From positions 317,639 through 381,638 of the forward strand of contig NW_005201223.1 in NCBI RefSeq assembly GCF_000372725.1: a DNA stretch of 64,000 nucleotides, in the 5' to 3' direction. The position numbers and the translations under genes are program-made. Position 1 is the stretch's first letter; every line of letters begins with the position of its first letter. Source of the stretch: Emiliania huxleyi CCMP1516. Its lineage: Eukaryota > Haptophyta > Isochrysidales > Noelaerhabdaceae. This document shows, one piece after another, positions 41,593-51,814 of this stretch. The notes below the pieces were generated by a model, which saw only the letters and a list, made by a program, of their open reading frames with translations, did no database searches and had not been told where the DNA came from.

Positions 41593-41811
41593 CCGACCCC
41601 GTGTGCGGTGTCCGGTGCTGTGGCCTGGCGTTTGCCGTTTGATATGGTTTGCGGTTTGGCCATGGGTTTGACACATGGGGTCACTCCCGCGAAACCCACG
41701 AACTAGCATAGGGAATTCGATAGGAGAAGGGCCGCGGGGGCGCAAGCGCGTGTTCATCTCGTCGCCGAGATCCCCCGACCGGGACACCTGCCGGTTGTCT
41801 GCCGATGTTGC

Positions 41812-43073
41812 ATGTTGTCCTGTGACACAGGTGTCGACGCTCAGCATTCTTCGCCAATGGCTGCCGTCGGGCACGCGTTTCCTTCGCCTTCCGCAATGGC
41901 TGCTGTCGGCCTGTGCGTACGCTCGAAGAAGGGTGAGGACGCTATGAGCTGGCTCGAGGCCGAAGCCGGCGGAGAGGCGCTGCTGCTTATCATGGTCGCC
42001 GACGGCCACGCCGGTTCGGAGGCGGCACAAATCAGCGCGGACAACGCGCTTCCTCTCGTGGTCTCCGAGACGAAGGACGGCAGCGCAGCCTCTCTCCAAG
42101 CAGCACTCCGCTGCGTGTGCGAGCGCCTTCACTCGCTGGTCGTCTNNNNNNNNNNNNNNNNNNNNNNNNNNNNNNNNNNNNNNNNNNNNNNNNNNNNNNN
42201 NNNNNNNNNNNNNNNNNNNNNNNNNNNNNNNNNNNNNNNNNNNNNGCGTCAGAGCGGCTGGCGCGCGGATCGGCAGGGTCAAGCGGGACGGCGGCGTCGC
42301 AGGCGGGCCCCTCCGAGCGTGGCCGGGCGGCCTGGCGGTCACCCGGACGATCGGCGATGCCGACTGCCCATACGTATCTGCGGTGCCCGCTCTGCAGACG
42401 GCGCCTGGCTTGCACTTGCCCGCCTCCTGCGTGGTGGGCCGCTTCGGTGAGCGGTCTCGGTGTTGTTTCCCCGCTGTAGGTCGCCTGCAGCCCCTCCTCC
42501 GCCGCCGTGGTCGCCTGCTCGGACGGGGTCTGGGATGCGCTCTCGCACGCTCAGGCTGCCACTGCTCACCCGCGCGCGCCTGGGCCTTGGTACACGAATG
42601 CAGGAGTTTACCCTGCCCTTTTCGCCTTTCCCTAGGTCGCCGCGCTGGTGCGCGAGTGCGCCACGGCCACGGACGCGGCCGAGCGGGTGACGACCAAGGC
42701 GCTCAAGACGCGCGGCTTGCGCGACGACATCACTTGCGTCGCCGTGTGGCTGGGGCAGCCGCCGTGGGCAGCGAGCGCGCCACCACGAAAGCCAAAGAGC
42801 CTGACGCTCGGGCGGCTCTTCCGTCCGTCCAACAGAGGCGGCTCGTCTCAGAGTTCATCGGCCGAGTCGTCGTCCGGGTGCACACCCCTCGGGCCGACGC
42901 CGCTGCCCTCGCCCTCCGCGTCGCCCATGGGCTCGCCCGTGTCCAGCGCCAGCGACTTGGAGCTGTTGGGCAACGGAATGGCCGGCTTGGGCTTGGAGGG
43001 TGGGGACGCGGCGGGCGCACCCGAGGCGCAGGAGTCGCGCTCGCCCGTTGTACGTGTCAAGGTGGGCCTGTAA
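41812..43073 (+). CDS. PP2C-type phosphatase 2, interrupted by an assembly gap
   Basis: Before the gap the frame from ATG 41812 reads AVGLCVRSKKGEDAMSW and LLLIMVADGHAGSEAAQ (metal-binding DGH). After the gap, 42246-42382 reads PLRAWPGGLAVTRTIGDADC. Further exons are 42480-42554 (VACSDGVWDAL) and 42636-43073 (LRDDITCVAVWLGQP). These are the ordered motifs of PPM phosphatases. Introns are 42383-42479 (GT-AG) and 42555-42635 (GC-AG). The C-terminal tail is Ser/Pro-rich and probably disordered. The middle of the catalytic domain is missing only because of the N run. It is distinct from the PP2C at 9786-11752. Confidence 0.85.
42146..42245. other. Assembly gap (100 N)
   Basis: A run of exactly 100 N within the second PP2C gene. 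Confidence 1.
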
Positions 43074-43404
43074 GCGCCAACCCTGGGGATTACTTGGAGT
43101 GCGGTACTATCGAGGTAGCCTCCTCTCCCCGGAAATTAACGTCTAGAGAGATAAAATATTATTATATAATTAAATATGACATCAAGCTGACCCTGAGATA
43201 GAGGGTACTTCCGCGCACGCCCCCTGCAGCCGATGCCGCTGCCTCGTAACTTTTGGCCTCGCGGCGCGACGACCATCGTTGTCGCGATCCAGCACGCAGC
43301 AGCAGCCAGCACGCAGGTCTCGCAGCAGCCGACTGCGGAGGCCCGCGCGAGAGGCCGAGCTGAGAGCCTGACCCTGAGGGAGGGCGTGCAGAAGGATGTA
43401 TTAG

Positions 43405-43575
43405 AGTGTTAGAGCGCTGTAGAGCTGTAGTAGAGCTGTAGAGCGCTCTGGAGCGCTAGAGCTGTACAGATCTACATCCAGCGCGGGACGAACCGCCTGC
43501 GTTGTAGAGTCGATGTAGAGCGCGATATTGCTGTAGAGTTTGTTGTAGAGGGGCTCTACTCCTGTAGAGCGCCAA
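43405..43575. repeat. TGTAGAGC-type degenerate tandem repeat
   Basis: GTAGAGCTGTAGAGCGCTCTGGAG units occur repeatedly over about 170 bp with unique spacers. Confidence 0.7.
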
Positions 43576-43753
43576 ACCGCCGCCCGGGAAGGCAGTGCCT
43601 CAAAGAGGTCGAGCCGCACTAATGGCTAATGGGATGTCTCCGACGTCCGAGCTTACTGGAGCTCTGATGAATGGCCCTGATTATCCCTGACACACAGAGA
43701 GTCACTCTGACGGAAGAAGCACCCTGAGGACTGCGTCATGACCAGCCTGCCTT

Positions 43754-43843
43754 GAGAGATATTTTTAGCAATACCAAACAACTCTAACACTCACACATCA
43801 TTTGGGGCCTGGATCCCTGTTCACGCGCGCGCGAGACGTGCAG
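43754..43843 (-). repeat. Dispersed repeat family A, copy 3 (inverted)
   Basis: Reverse complement of the family A 3' end, bounded by AGAGATATTTTTAGCAATAC and GCGCGCGCGAGACGTGCAG. Confidence 0.85.
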
Positions 43844-43890
43844 ATCTTTTGCAGGCGGTGGACGCGCGCGGGATTCTACACTCCTCATCC

Positions 43891-44745
43891 ATTAGGGGAC
43901 CCCTAGGCTTAAAAGGGTGGGCCCTGGGGCGCCTGCGGTAAACGGCTTAAACTTGCCCGGGCAAGTTTTAAGAGCTGCTGGGCCGCCAATTCCTTAAACG
44001 GTCTTAAACGCTTAAACGGTGCGGGAGAGTTCCCGAGGTCGATGGTCCGGGAGGCTCCCGGAGAGGCTCCCGGTAGACGCCGGAGGCCGGGAAGCTGGCT
44101 GCAGTCAGCTAGCACGCGTCCCCTATATGCGAGTATGGCTCCTGCCAGTGCACCAGACTTACAGATGTGTCTTGGCGGGTTTGTGTGTGTGCCTAATAAC
44201 GGCAGTGTTGGAGAAAACGGCGCGGAACCCAGCGACGCATGCCGGCGAGGCCGATTTCCTTGAACGGTCTTAAAAGAGGGACCCCCCGTGCCTGCAATCT
44301 CTTAAACGGCAACTTAAGCCCCCAAATCTCCTCGTTTCTTAAAAGGTCTTTAAAAAATCCAACAGAGGGGTAGGAGGCTGGAGGGCGGGAGAATCCAAAA
44401 AAGCCGTCCAAAAAGCCACAAAAAAGCCAGCGAGCCTCGTTACGCGATTGCTCGCGAAGCGCAGCATGATGTGTGGCCAGCGTGGGAGCAGGCCGGCGCC
44501 GACGCTGCCAGAACTAAGACGAGACCTCGACCGACGGCGGGCCGTGCGGGCGAGCATCCGCGCTGCCGACGACGTGCTCAAGTCTGGCCTTCTGAGCGAC
44601 GAGATTCTCGCATGCTTTGAGGAGGCGCTCGGCGATCGGCTGCCAGAGATGGGCACGGATGCTGCAGCAGGGCGAGAGGCGAACGCCGAGAGGAGTGCGG
44701 AGGCGCACGGAAATCCGGCCCTCAGAACCCTGGGGGTCCCCTAAG
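43891..44745. mobile_element. DNA transposon, 855 bp, 12-bp inverted ends plus 8-bp duplication
   Basis: TTAGGGGACCCC at 43892-43903 is the exact reverse complement of 44733-44744. CCTCATCC lies immediately outside both ends (43883-43890 and 44746-44753). Inside each end are arrays of CTTAAA/CTTAAACGG motifs (43913-44015 on the left; 44258-44355 on the right). The middle has a 98-codon frame from ATG 44448 or upstream (LRRDLDRRRAVRASIRAADDVL) without transposase features. Probably non-autonomous and of the same type as 34363-35257. Confidence 0.75.
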
Positions 44746-44855
44746 CCTCATCCTCTACACTCTCGTCTTCTGATAAACGCAGTATGGAAGATACAAAGAG
44801 ACGGAGGAGCAACGAGCGCCCTGGCGTGAGCCAAAGACACTCTCCCTCAGGTCAC

Positions 44856-44930
44856 GAAGAAAGAAAGAAAACAGAGAAAAGGGAGGGAAGGGAGGACGGC
44901 ACGTCGCCACCACACAGGGATCCCTCAGGT
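44856..44930 (+). repeat. Dispersed repeat family C, copy 2 (partial)
   Basis: AAGAAAGAAAGAAAACAG, then GGGAGGACGGCACGTCGCC and CACACAGGGAT match 14991-15102 and 53427-53541. Confidence 0.75.
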
Positions 44931-45022
44931 CGCGAGCTGGTGTCAACACCGCGATTTTTTTTTCGAACAAACTCTTCCCTGCTCACTCGAGTGTGTGGCT
45001 GTCTTCGCGGGCTCGAACCCGC

Positions 45023-46897
45023 ATGTTCGCAAAGACCCGCTCGCAGGGCACTGCTCACGAGCAGGAGCGCTCAGTCTCGCCGGCCGTGGTCCTGCCGAGC
45101 AGGGATAGCCAGGACGCCGAGGAAGAGGGTCTGCTAGTCAAAGCAGAACACCTTTCGAGCGGGCTGAGTGGGCGGATGCCGAATCTCTCGCCTTTCCACG
45201 CCGGCGTCTGCTGCCTCCTCTCTGTCCAAAACAGCTCATACGTGCTGCTGCGGCGCTACTCGTCGGGTGTGCTGCACGAGGAGGCGTCGGCGCAGTCGAT
45301 TCTCGCGGTTGGCGAGGTGCTCAAGCTGTGCTTCTCGTGGCTGATGATCCTCCGTGAGTCGCCGGACGATCCAGGCGAGGCACGCCTCCACGACAGCGCG
45401 AAGCGTGGACCGCGCTGGTTTGCAGAGACGAGCCTCAAGCTTGTGCGCACGTCAGCAAAGATGGCGGTGCGCCGCGCCCTTGCACGCTCGCGGCCCTCAG
45501 CCCGCCGGCCCGCCAGCAGCCTCGCTGCCGCTCGCACCGGCTGGGGAGCTGGGGCGGGAGGTTGCGGGGTACCTCGACACGCCAGCTCTCCGCCCCCGCT
45601 GCCACCGCACCGCCGCCGCCGCCGCCACTGCCGCCACTGCCACCTCCGCCGCCCAAGCCGCCGCCGCCGTCGCGAGCCGTCACCGATCCGGCCGTTGCCT
45701 CCGCCCCCGCAGGTGCCCGCGCTCATCTTCCTTGGTATGAACCTCCTCTCCTTCGTCGCGCTGGAGCGCATCTCTGCCTCGTCCTTTACGCTCATCCAGC
45801 AGGCGACACTTCCGAGACACTTCCGAGACGCTTCCGAGACGCTTCCGAGACACTTCCGAGACCGATGCCAACCCGCGAGCGTCGTGGCCAGGCACCTCTC
45901 CTGCCGCTCCTCCATTGCCTCTGCTGCCGCCCACCCCCCTCCCCTCCCCGCTCGCGCCTTGCATGACCGACGCCCGTCCGCCTGTCCCGCCCTGTCCCCA
46001 AGCCCCGCCCACCCCGCAGACAAAAATCCTCTTCACCGCCGTCCTCTCGCGGCTGCTGCTGCAGAGGCTCCTCTCGCTCGCGCGGTGGCGGGCGATCCTC
46101 ACCCTCTTCCTCTCGGTGCTCATCATCTGCCACCAGACGCAGCCGCAAGCCGCGTGCGCGCCGCCGCCGCGGGAGACGCTCGCCACTGCGGAGCACATGC
46201 AGCAGGCAGCAGACATGCGCGAGGCCGTGGCGGGCGAGGGCGGCGGGCCGACGGAGCGGGCGTGGCACGACTACGTCGTCGGCGTGAGCGCTGTCACTCT
46301 CGAGGCGATGCTCTCTGGCCTGAGCAACGTCTACTTTGAGAGGGTGCTCAAGTCGACGGCGCTGTCGTTGTGGGAGAGAAACGTCCAGCTGGCGGGCTAC
46401 TCTCTGCTCATCTACGTCCCGATGGCGCAGCACGCTCACCCGGGCGACGGCATGTCCCGCGGCTGTCGTGCCAGGGGGGGGAGCGCCTTCGACCACTCTT
46501 CCCTGCAACGTAGGCGACATGCTGCATGGCTGGTCGGGGGTGACGGTGGTGGTCGCGTGTCTCGGCGCGCTCGGCGGGATCCTCATCGGGTGAGCACGAG
46601 ATCGCGGGGAGATTGCGGGAGATCGCGGGGAGATTGCGCGCGCGGTTGGGACCAGTTGTTCTCAGGACCAGGGGGTGGGTGGGGTGCCTCTCCTGAAGTC
46701 ACACGCCTGCTCGCGCCTCGGCCGTTAGGCTGGTCCTCAAGTACTGCGACTCCATCATCAAGAACCTCGCCCTCTCCACCGCCATCATCACCACGGCCAC
46801 CCTCGACCACTTTGTATTCCACGGGCCTATGAACCTGCCAATCATCGCGGCGGCCGGCTCCGTCCTCATCTCGATCATCAACTACACAGACGCGTGA
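45023..46897 (+). CDS. Nucleotide-sugar transporter (SLC35A type), 5 exons
   Basis: Exons are 45023-45466, 45713-45802, 46020-46443, 46514-46589 and 46729-46897 (400 aa). Family landmarks: SYVLLRRYSSG, FLGMNLLSFVALERISASSF, TKILFTAVLSRLLL, SNVYFERVLKST...LWERNVQL and LVLKYCDSIIKNLALSTAII, all typical of UDP-galactose/UDP-GlcNAc/CMP-sialate carriers. About ten hydrophobic segments. Predicted to import nucleotide sugars into the Golgi in exchange for the nucleoside monophosphate; substrate unknown. A second possible start is ATG 45176. Introns: 45467-45712 (GT), 45803-46019 (GC), 46444-46513 (GC) and 46590-46728 (GT). GCGAC occurs at the start of intron 3 and again at the start of exon 4. Confidence 0.9.
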
Positions 46898-46959
46898 GGG
46901 CCGCGAGCGTCGCGTACTCGGGGGCCGGAACCTTGCTGCTGCTGTCAGAGTGCGTGTGA

Positions 46960-46961
46960 GT

Positions 46962-47052
<91 letters not shown>
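46960..47052. repeat. GT dinucleotide microsatellite
   Basis: About 45 GT units just downstream of the transporter stop codon. Confidence 0.98.
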
Positions 47053-47054
<2 letters not shown>

Positions 47055-47362
47055 GGACGGAAAGTAGTGAAGCGGAGGGGAGATGGAGAGAGAGAGAGCA
47101 GCAGCGGGCCAAGGCGGCTTGTGATTTGATGGGCCTCTCTGGTCAAAACAAACAGAGGGACCAGACTTGAGTCTACGTATCAGCCACGTTTATATCACAA
47201 GACAACGTACACCCCTCTCTCTCCGCTCCCCCCGGCCCCGACCCCCGTTTCAGGACACCTCCGCGGGAGTGCACCACATCAGCCGCGAAAAGACGCCGAA
47301 GGCCCCACCCGCGCGCCGCATCACGTACATGGGCTGGCATTCATGGATAATCAACTCTTCTC

Positions 47363-49713
47363 TCACCGCGCCGAGACCCCGGTGAACCGGAGGTCGTCAC
47401 AGCCAAAGCCGGCATCCACGACATGGCCCAGCACGCCGTAGCTGGCGGGCGGAATGGCGTCAAATTGCAGCACGTCCTTGGTGTATGTGACGGGCATCCG
47501 GATAGAGGTGCTGATGTTGAGCTCCACTCCGTCGACAATCATCACCGCCGAGCCCGAGCTCCTCACCGTGATCTGCTTCTTGCCCGACTCCGCCGCCTTG
47601 CACGCGGCCGCGGTAAAGATCGTGGTCATGCAGCAGTCAAAGGGGTTGAGGTCCTTCAGGCCCCAGATGCACGGCGGCGGGGGATCGGGTGCACCCGGGA
47701 CCGCTGTCATTCCCGGGATCGGGTGCACGGGCATGGTCAACGAATAACTCGTCGGGATCTTTGTGCCGTCCGCCGCAACTTTCGCAGGCGGGACCGGTAT
47801 GACGTCATCAGCCAGCCGCGCCTGGAGGTTCTCGTCGACGTCGGTCGTGTTCGGGTCGTCGGGCGGGTAGGAGAGGCCCACCCCCGGAGAGTGGTTCGGG
47901 TAGCCGGCCCACATGCCCGGCTTGGAGAAGGTGCGCCCGAGCACCTTGGAAGCGCTGCACGTAAAGTCGACCGCCGGGATGTTGAAGAGGTTACCGACAG
48001 TGGTGCCCCCGGCGAACGGCACCTCGACATCCTCCTGGCCTGGGACGGGCTTGGCCATGAAGGTGCCGTCGTATTCGTACTCCTCCTCAAAGTACGTGTC
48101 GTACACGATGTCCTTGATGAACCACTCGCGCTTAAAGGGGTTCATGCCCATGATGGTCGAACCCCGATCGCACGACTCGGTGCTCCCGTCCCATACTTTG
48201 CACGGCTCGCCCGTCTTGGGGTTGTAGCCGGTGACTGCGAACGGCGGGGCGGGAGCGTCATCGCGCAGTGCCGGGGGGCGGAAGCGAGGGGGGTGGCGGG
48301 GTGGGTGGGGGTGTTGGTGGGGGAGGCAAGGGCGGAGAAGCGGGCATGCGGGCGCGCGCCGAGGGTCTCCGCAGTGACAAAGGTTGCGGTGTACAGGGTG
48401 ATGGTCGAGCCCGGCATGCCGTTGGCGCCCAGCCAGATGCCATTAATGAAGGGCGAGACATTGGTCGGGCCCCACGAGACGATGGTCTGGTCGAACTCGG
48501 ACGCCCAGCGTCCGAGCGACTGTCCCGTTGCGTAGTTTGCGTCGAGGAAGATCTTTGTCTGGATGGTGTTCATCCCCTGCTCCACCCTGTAGTCGTACAT
48601 ATGGCACTCGCCAATCTTGACGTGGTCGTCCCGAATCGGCGGGCCGCCTTGCCTCAAGCGAGCCTCGGGGCTGAGGTCGGGGTCGTTGCCAGCCACGCTG
48701 TAGTAGAGCTCCGCCTTGATGGTCCCGAAGCCCTCGAGCCGCATCGGCGAGGAGGAGTAGAAGCTCACGTCAGCGTCAATCACGAGCTGGTTGGTAGTCG
48801 TGTTACCGTGCGACATTTCGAGGTTGGACGTCGCATAATTCGTCAGCTCGATCGGAGGGAAGACGGTCTGCTTGTCGATCGAGATCGAGAAGGGGATGCC
48901 CATCGACCAGACGGTGATCTCGCTCGTCATGCGCCACGGCACGTCGTCGCCGTTGAGCATGCCTTTCGCCATCTGAGAGCGGGCGAGGCGGCGCGTGTGG
49001 CGGCGGCATCGGACGCTCGCAGGGTGCGGGCGAGGTGTGGTGGTGGGAGTCGCGCCTTATTGAACGCCGCGGCGTCGGTCACGTGCACCATCGTGGTCGG
49101 GTTGATGATGCCCGGCCCGTTGCCCTTGAGGGTGAATGGCGGGACCACCATCCAGCCGATCGGGCGGCCATTCGGCGCGCTATCCTCGGGCGGGCTGTGG
49201 ATGGTGGCGTTGAAGGCATCGATGTCGCACCCGAAGGGACCTGTTGCGGCGGCGGCGGAGGACGGGCTGAAAGGTGGGAAGCGAGAGGTCTGGAGGCGAG
49301 GGGATAGCGGGAATGGAGTGGCGGCGGCAGCGCTGTGGGCGCGGCGCACCCGCATTGTTGATCTCGACAACCGCGGAAACCTTCATATTGGTTGCCGTTG
49401 GATCCGCCATCGTCGCCGATTTGATGTTGACAGAGGTGGCGCCGGCGAGCATGTTGAGGATGGCCGGCACGATGACGTACCAGATAATCGGGACCCAGAA
49501 CAGCGCCGCAAACGAAATCATCGCCAGCATGGTGTAGCTCGTAGCCTTGACAGAGCCGCAGAAGTAGCGATGCGTCTTCTTCACGCACCCCGGCTCTTTG
49601 TGCTGCTGCGCCATCGCGACGCTGACGGGAGCCTCGCGTGACTGGGCCTGGCCGTAGTCGGAGCGAAGGCGCTGGAGGGTCTTGGCGTCCGGGATCGATG
49701 TGCGCTCGGACAT
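47363..49713 (-). CDS. LEA2-like membrane-anchored protein, 4 exons
   Basis: Exons are 49713-49350, 49240-49056, 48972-48360 and 48234-47363, giving 677 aa in one frame. The start has a good context (GCCGCCATG). A cytosolic N-terminus of about 58 residues precedes one membrane segment (SYTMLAMISFAALFWVPIIWYVIVP, about 59-85). VNIKSATMADPTATNMKVSAVVEINN and later repeats of N-P-T and V.I.N patterns match the LEA2/DUF3712-like beta-sandwich of extracytoplasmic proteins. The C-terminal half (from KREWFIKDIVYDTYFEEEYEYDG) has several cysteines and no known motif. Introns: 49241-49349 (GT), 48973-49055 (GC) and 48361-48235 region 48235-48359 (GC). Function unknown. Confidence 0.75.
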
Positions 49714-49995
49714 GGCGGCAACGAGGGCCGTGAGCGAGGAGATGAGGAGGAGGAGAGCGGCCGTCGCCGAGGCCAAGAGAGCCTTGGCTCCTTTCGGGGG
49801 CGGGGGGGGGGGTAAGGCGCTAAAATAGGATTGTAGCACGTGAAAAAAGTAAAAAACCCGCAATCAGGCTGCGCAAAACCAGCACCACCAGCGGAAATAA
49901 AATGGGGAGAAAGGATTTTAAAGTAAAGGGGTCCTTGAACCATCGCCGGCGGGCGGGTCCTTCAAGCCTTGATCGGCCTTGATCGGCGACAAGCA

Positions 49996-50778
49996 ATGAG
50001 GTCGTCGCGCCCCGTCCGCATCCCTGTCTTCATCGCTCTCGCAGTCGCCTCGGCGGATGCCTCCTACACCTGCGACTGCTCCTGGACGGAGGACCACCCT
50101 TGCGATCACCCGGTGTGTGCAGCACAGCCGCGTCTGCACCCGAATTTCCTCGCAATGCCATCACGCGCAATGCCGTCGTGCCCCACCCAATATCATCACA
50201 CCGCGGCAAACCACACGCCCAACTCGCCGCTCTGCCTCCCGCAGGACACCCGGCCGCAAACGGGCTGGCTCGGTGGAGAGACGGACCGATGCCACCACTA
50301 TTGCTGCCCGACGCCTTGCGACTGCGGCTGGGTGGGTCGTGACGGCAAGCACGTTTGCCCGCACATGGAGCATTGCCCCGGGCTGACACCCACAGAGTGC
50401 GGCGAGATTCCGGCCTCGCAGCGGGTCGCGCACCCGGAACGCACCAACGGCCTCCCGGCGGACGTGCTGCCGCACTGCTTCGACCACTGCTGCGAGATCC
50501 TGCAGCCGCCCTCTTCGCCACCCACTTTGCCGCCACCAGTCCCGCCGCCCTCTCCGCCCCCGCTGCCCGAGTTGCTCATCAGCCCCCAGGGCCAGGGCAT
50601 CGGCGGCCTCAGCACAGATGACCCCGCGGACATCCCGCTCATCTTCACAATCATCACGATCATCATCGCGCTCCCGCTCTTTTGCTGCGCGACGTGCTGC
50701 TTGTACCGCACCGCAATGAAAGAGGCCGAGAAGGACGCCGTCGAGGCGGCCCGCCACCGCGCGCTCATGGGGGTGTGA
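49996..50778 (+). CDS. Cysteine-rich single-pass membrane protein
   Basis: Starts MRSSRPVRIPVFIALAVASADA, a signal peptide, from the ATG at 49996. The ectodomain is rich in Cys (CDCSWTEDHPCDH, HHYCCPTPCDCGW, CPHMEHCPG, HCFDHCCEIL), followed by a Pro-rich stalk (PPPVPPPSPPP) and one membrane helix (IFTIITIIIALPLFCCATCCLY) with a short charged tail. The segment 50111-50243 is in frame but looks intron-like (GTGTGTGC at its start, CTCCCGCAG at its end), so the real protein may be 45 residues shorter. No family recognised. Confidence 0.65.
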   Translation: MRSSRPVRIPVFIALAVASADASYTCDCSWTEDHPCDHPVCAAQPRLHPNFLAMPSRAMPSCPTQYHHTAANHTPNSPLCLPQDTRPQTGWLGGETDRCHHYCCPTPCDCGWVGRDGKHVCPHMEHCPGLTPTECGEIPASQRVAHPERTNGLPADVLPHCFDHCCEILQPPSSPPTLPPPVPPPSPPPLPELLISPQGQGIGGLSTDDPADIPLIFTIITIIIALPLFCCATCCLYRTAMKEAEKDAVEAARHRALMGV

Positions 50779-51096
50779 GACATTTTCCACCTCACGCGGG
50801 GTGTGGTGTCTCCCTCACCATCCCCTCCCTTCTCCGCACCCACCCAGCAACCCCTATCTCCTGGGACCCTTCGCGTCACAGGTGGGCCTCTGGCGCATCG
50901 CACGCGATCCGCACCCGGTTGTGCTTGTTCTGTACTTTCGTTTATTAGACTCGAGGCGGGCTCGTCGGCTCCCCTGGCGGTGTTTTTGCGGCGTGCCTGT
51001 GCGCTTGGTATCGCTCTCTCTCTCATTTATTGAATGCCAGTAGACAAAATCAAGCACTGGGAGTAGGGCGTAAGCAGGACGTATGCAACTAGCGAG
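50779..51096. other. Convergent intergenic region, nothing recognised
   Basis: 3' flanks of the cysteine-rich protein (+) and the unknown frame (-). No repeat or gene seen. Confidence 0.4.
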
Positions 51097-51678
51097 TCAC
51101 GTACAGTGTAGATCTACTGACTGATACACCTCGAGCGTGATATCGCACTCGACACCGATGTCGACGAAGCGCGCGTCACTCACCGCGATATGCGGCGTTA
51201 GTCGCGTGAAGTACCGATGGCCATCGACCGCTCTTCCATCGAACTGTTCGACGACCTGTGCTTCGCGTGGATTGACCCCCATCACGCTGAGCGGAAGATC
51301 TGGGTGGCCGACGATGTTTGTAAGCATCGGGAACGTGAACAGGGGCGAGCCATGAGCGCCGTCTCTCCCTCGGCGAAGCCAAAGAAGGCGAGCCATGAGC
51401 ACGCGCAGCGGCGGGGCCGAACGGCCCTGGATGTGAGGTTGATGACCGTACTCCGAGTGCTCCAAGGGGTGGCTCACCTCAAACAAACCTCCTCTCTCGA
51501 GGTCCTCGAGCTTGATATCCTGTCCGCACGCCCGCACCATCCCACAGTGATGGTTGCAACCACAGTTGTTCATGTGACATGGCAGCCCATTCTCAGGCCC
51601 TGCAAGCAGAGAGAGAGACACGCGTACAAGCTCCAGATCCCTCGACAGGTCAGCCACTTGACTCTTGAGGATATGAAA
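51097..51678 (-). CDS. Unknown protein with GLPCHxNNCGCNHHC motif
   Basis: The frame has no ATG at its 5' end (upstream reads ILKSQVADLSRDLELVRVSLSLLAG after a stop), so it is an exon or a truncated gene. A helical start is followed by GLPCHMNNCGCNHHCGMVRAC, a Cys/His cluster that might bind metal, then LEDLERGGLFEVSHPLEH and an apolar C-terminal part. A similar GLPCHRKDCDC occurs within the inverted-end element at 4141-4520. No domain recognised; may be repeat-derived. Confidence 0.4.
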   Translation of the reverse strand, partial: FHILKSQVADLSRDLELVRVSLSLLAGPENGLPCHMNNCGCNHHCGMVRACGQDIKLEDLERGGLFEVSHPLEHSEYGHQPHIQGRSAPPLRVLMARLLWLRRGRDGAHGSPLFTFPMLTNIVGHPDLPLSVMGVNPREAQVVEQFDGRAVDGHRYFTRLTPHIAVSDARFVDIGVECDITLEVYQSVDLHCT

Positions 51679-51722
51679 GGCAAATGAACGTCATTGACAA
51701 ATGGACATGGCAACAACGCAAC

Positions 51723-51728
<6 letters not shown>

Positions 51729-51779
<51 letters not shown>
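51729..51779. repeat. CA dinucleotide microsatellite
   Basis: About 25 CA units between the unknown frame and the first tandem membrane gene. Confidence 0.98.
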
Positions 51780-51814
51780 CTAGCGCACACGCAAATCGGT
51801 TGGTTCCTTCTCGC

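Noticed and set aside
45001-45040. tRNA-like GGTTCGAGCCC with flanking GCGGG/CCCGC stem and a following CCA on the minus strand
   Set aside because: No matching 5' acceptor strand and no anticodon arm with a 7-nt loop could be found; the segment overlaps the 5' part of the transporter gene.
47423-49641. Long plus-strand frames opposite the LEA2-like gene
   Set aside because: Arg/Gly/His-rich shadows; the minus strand gives a continuous spliced protein.
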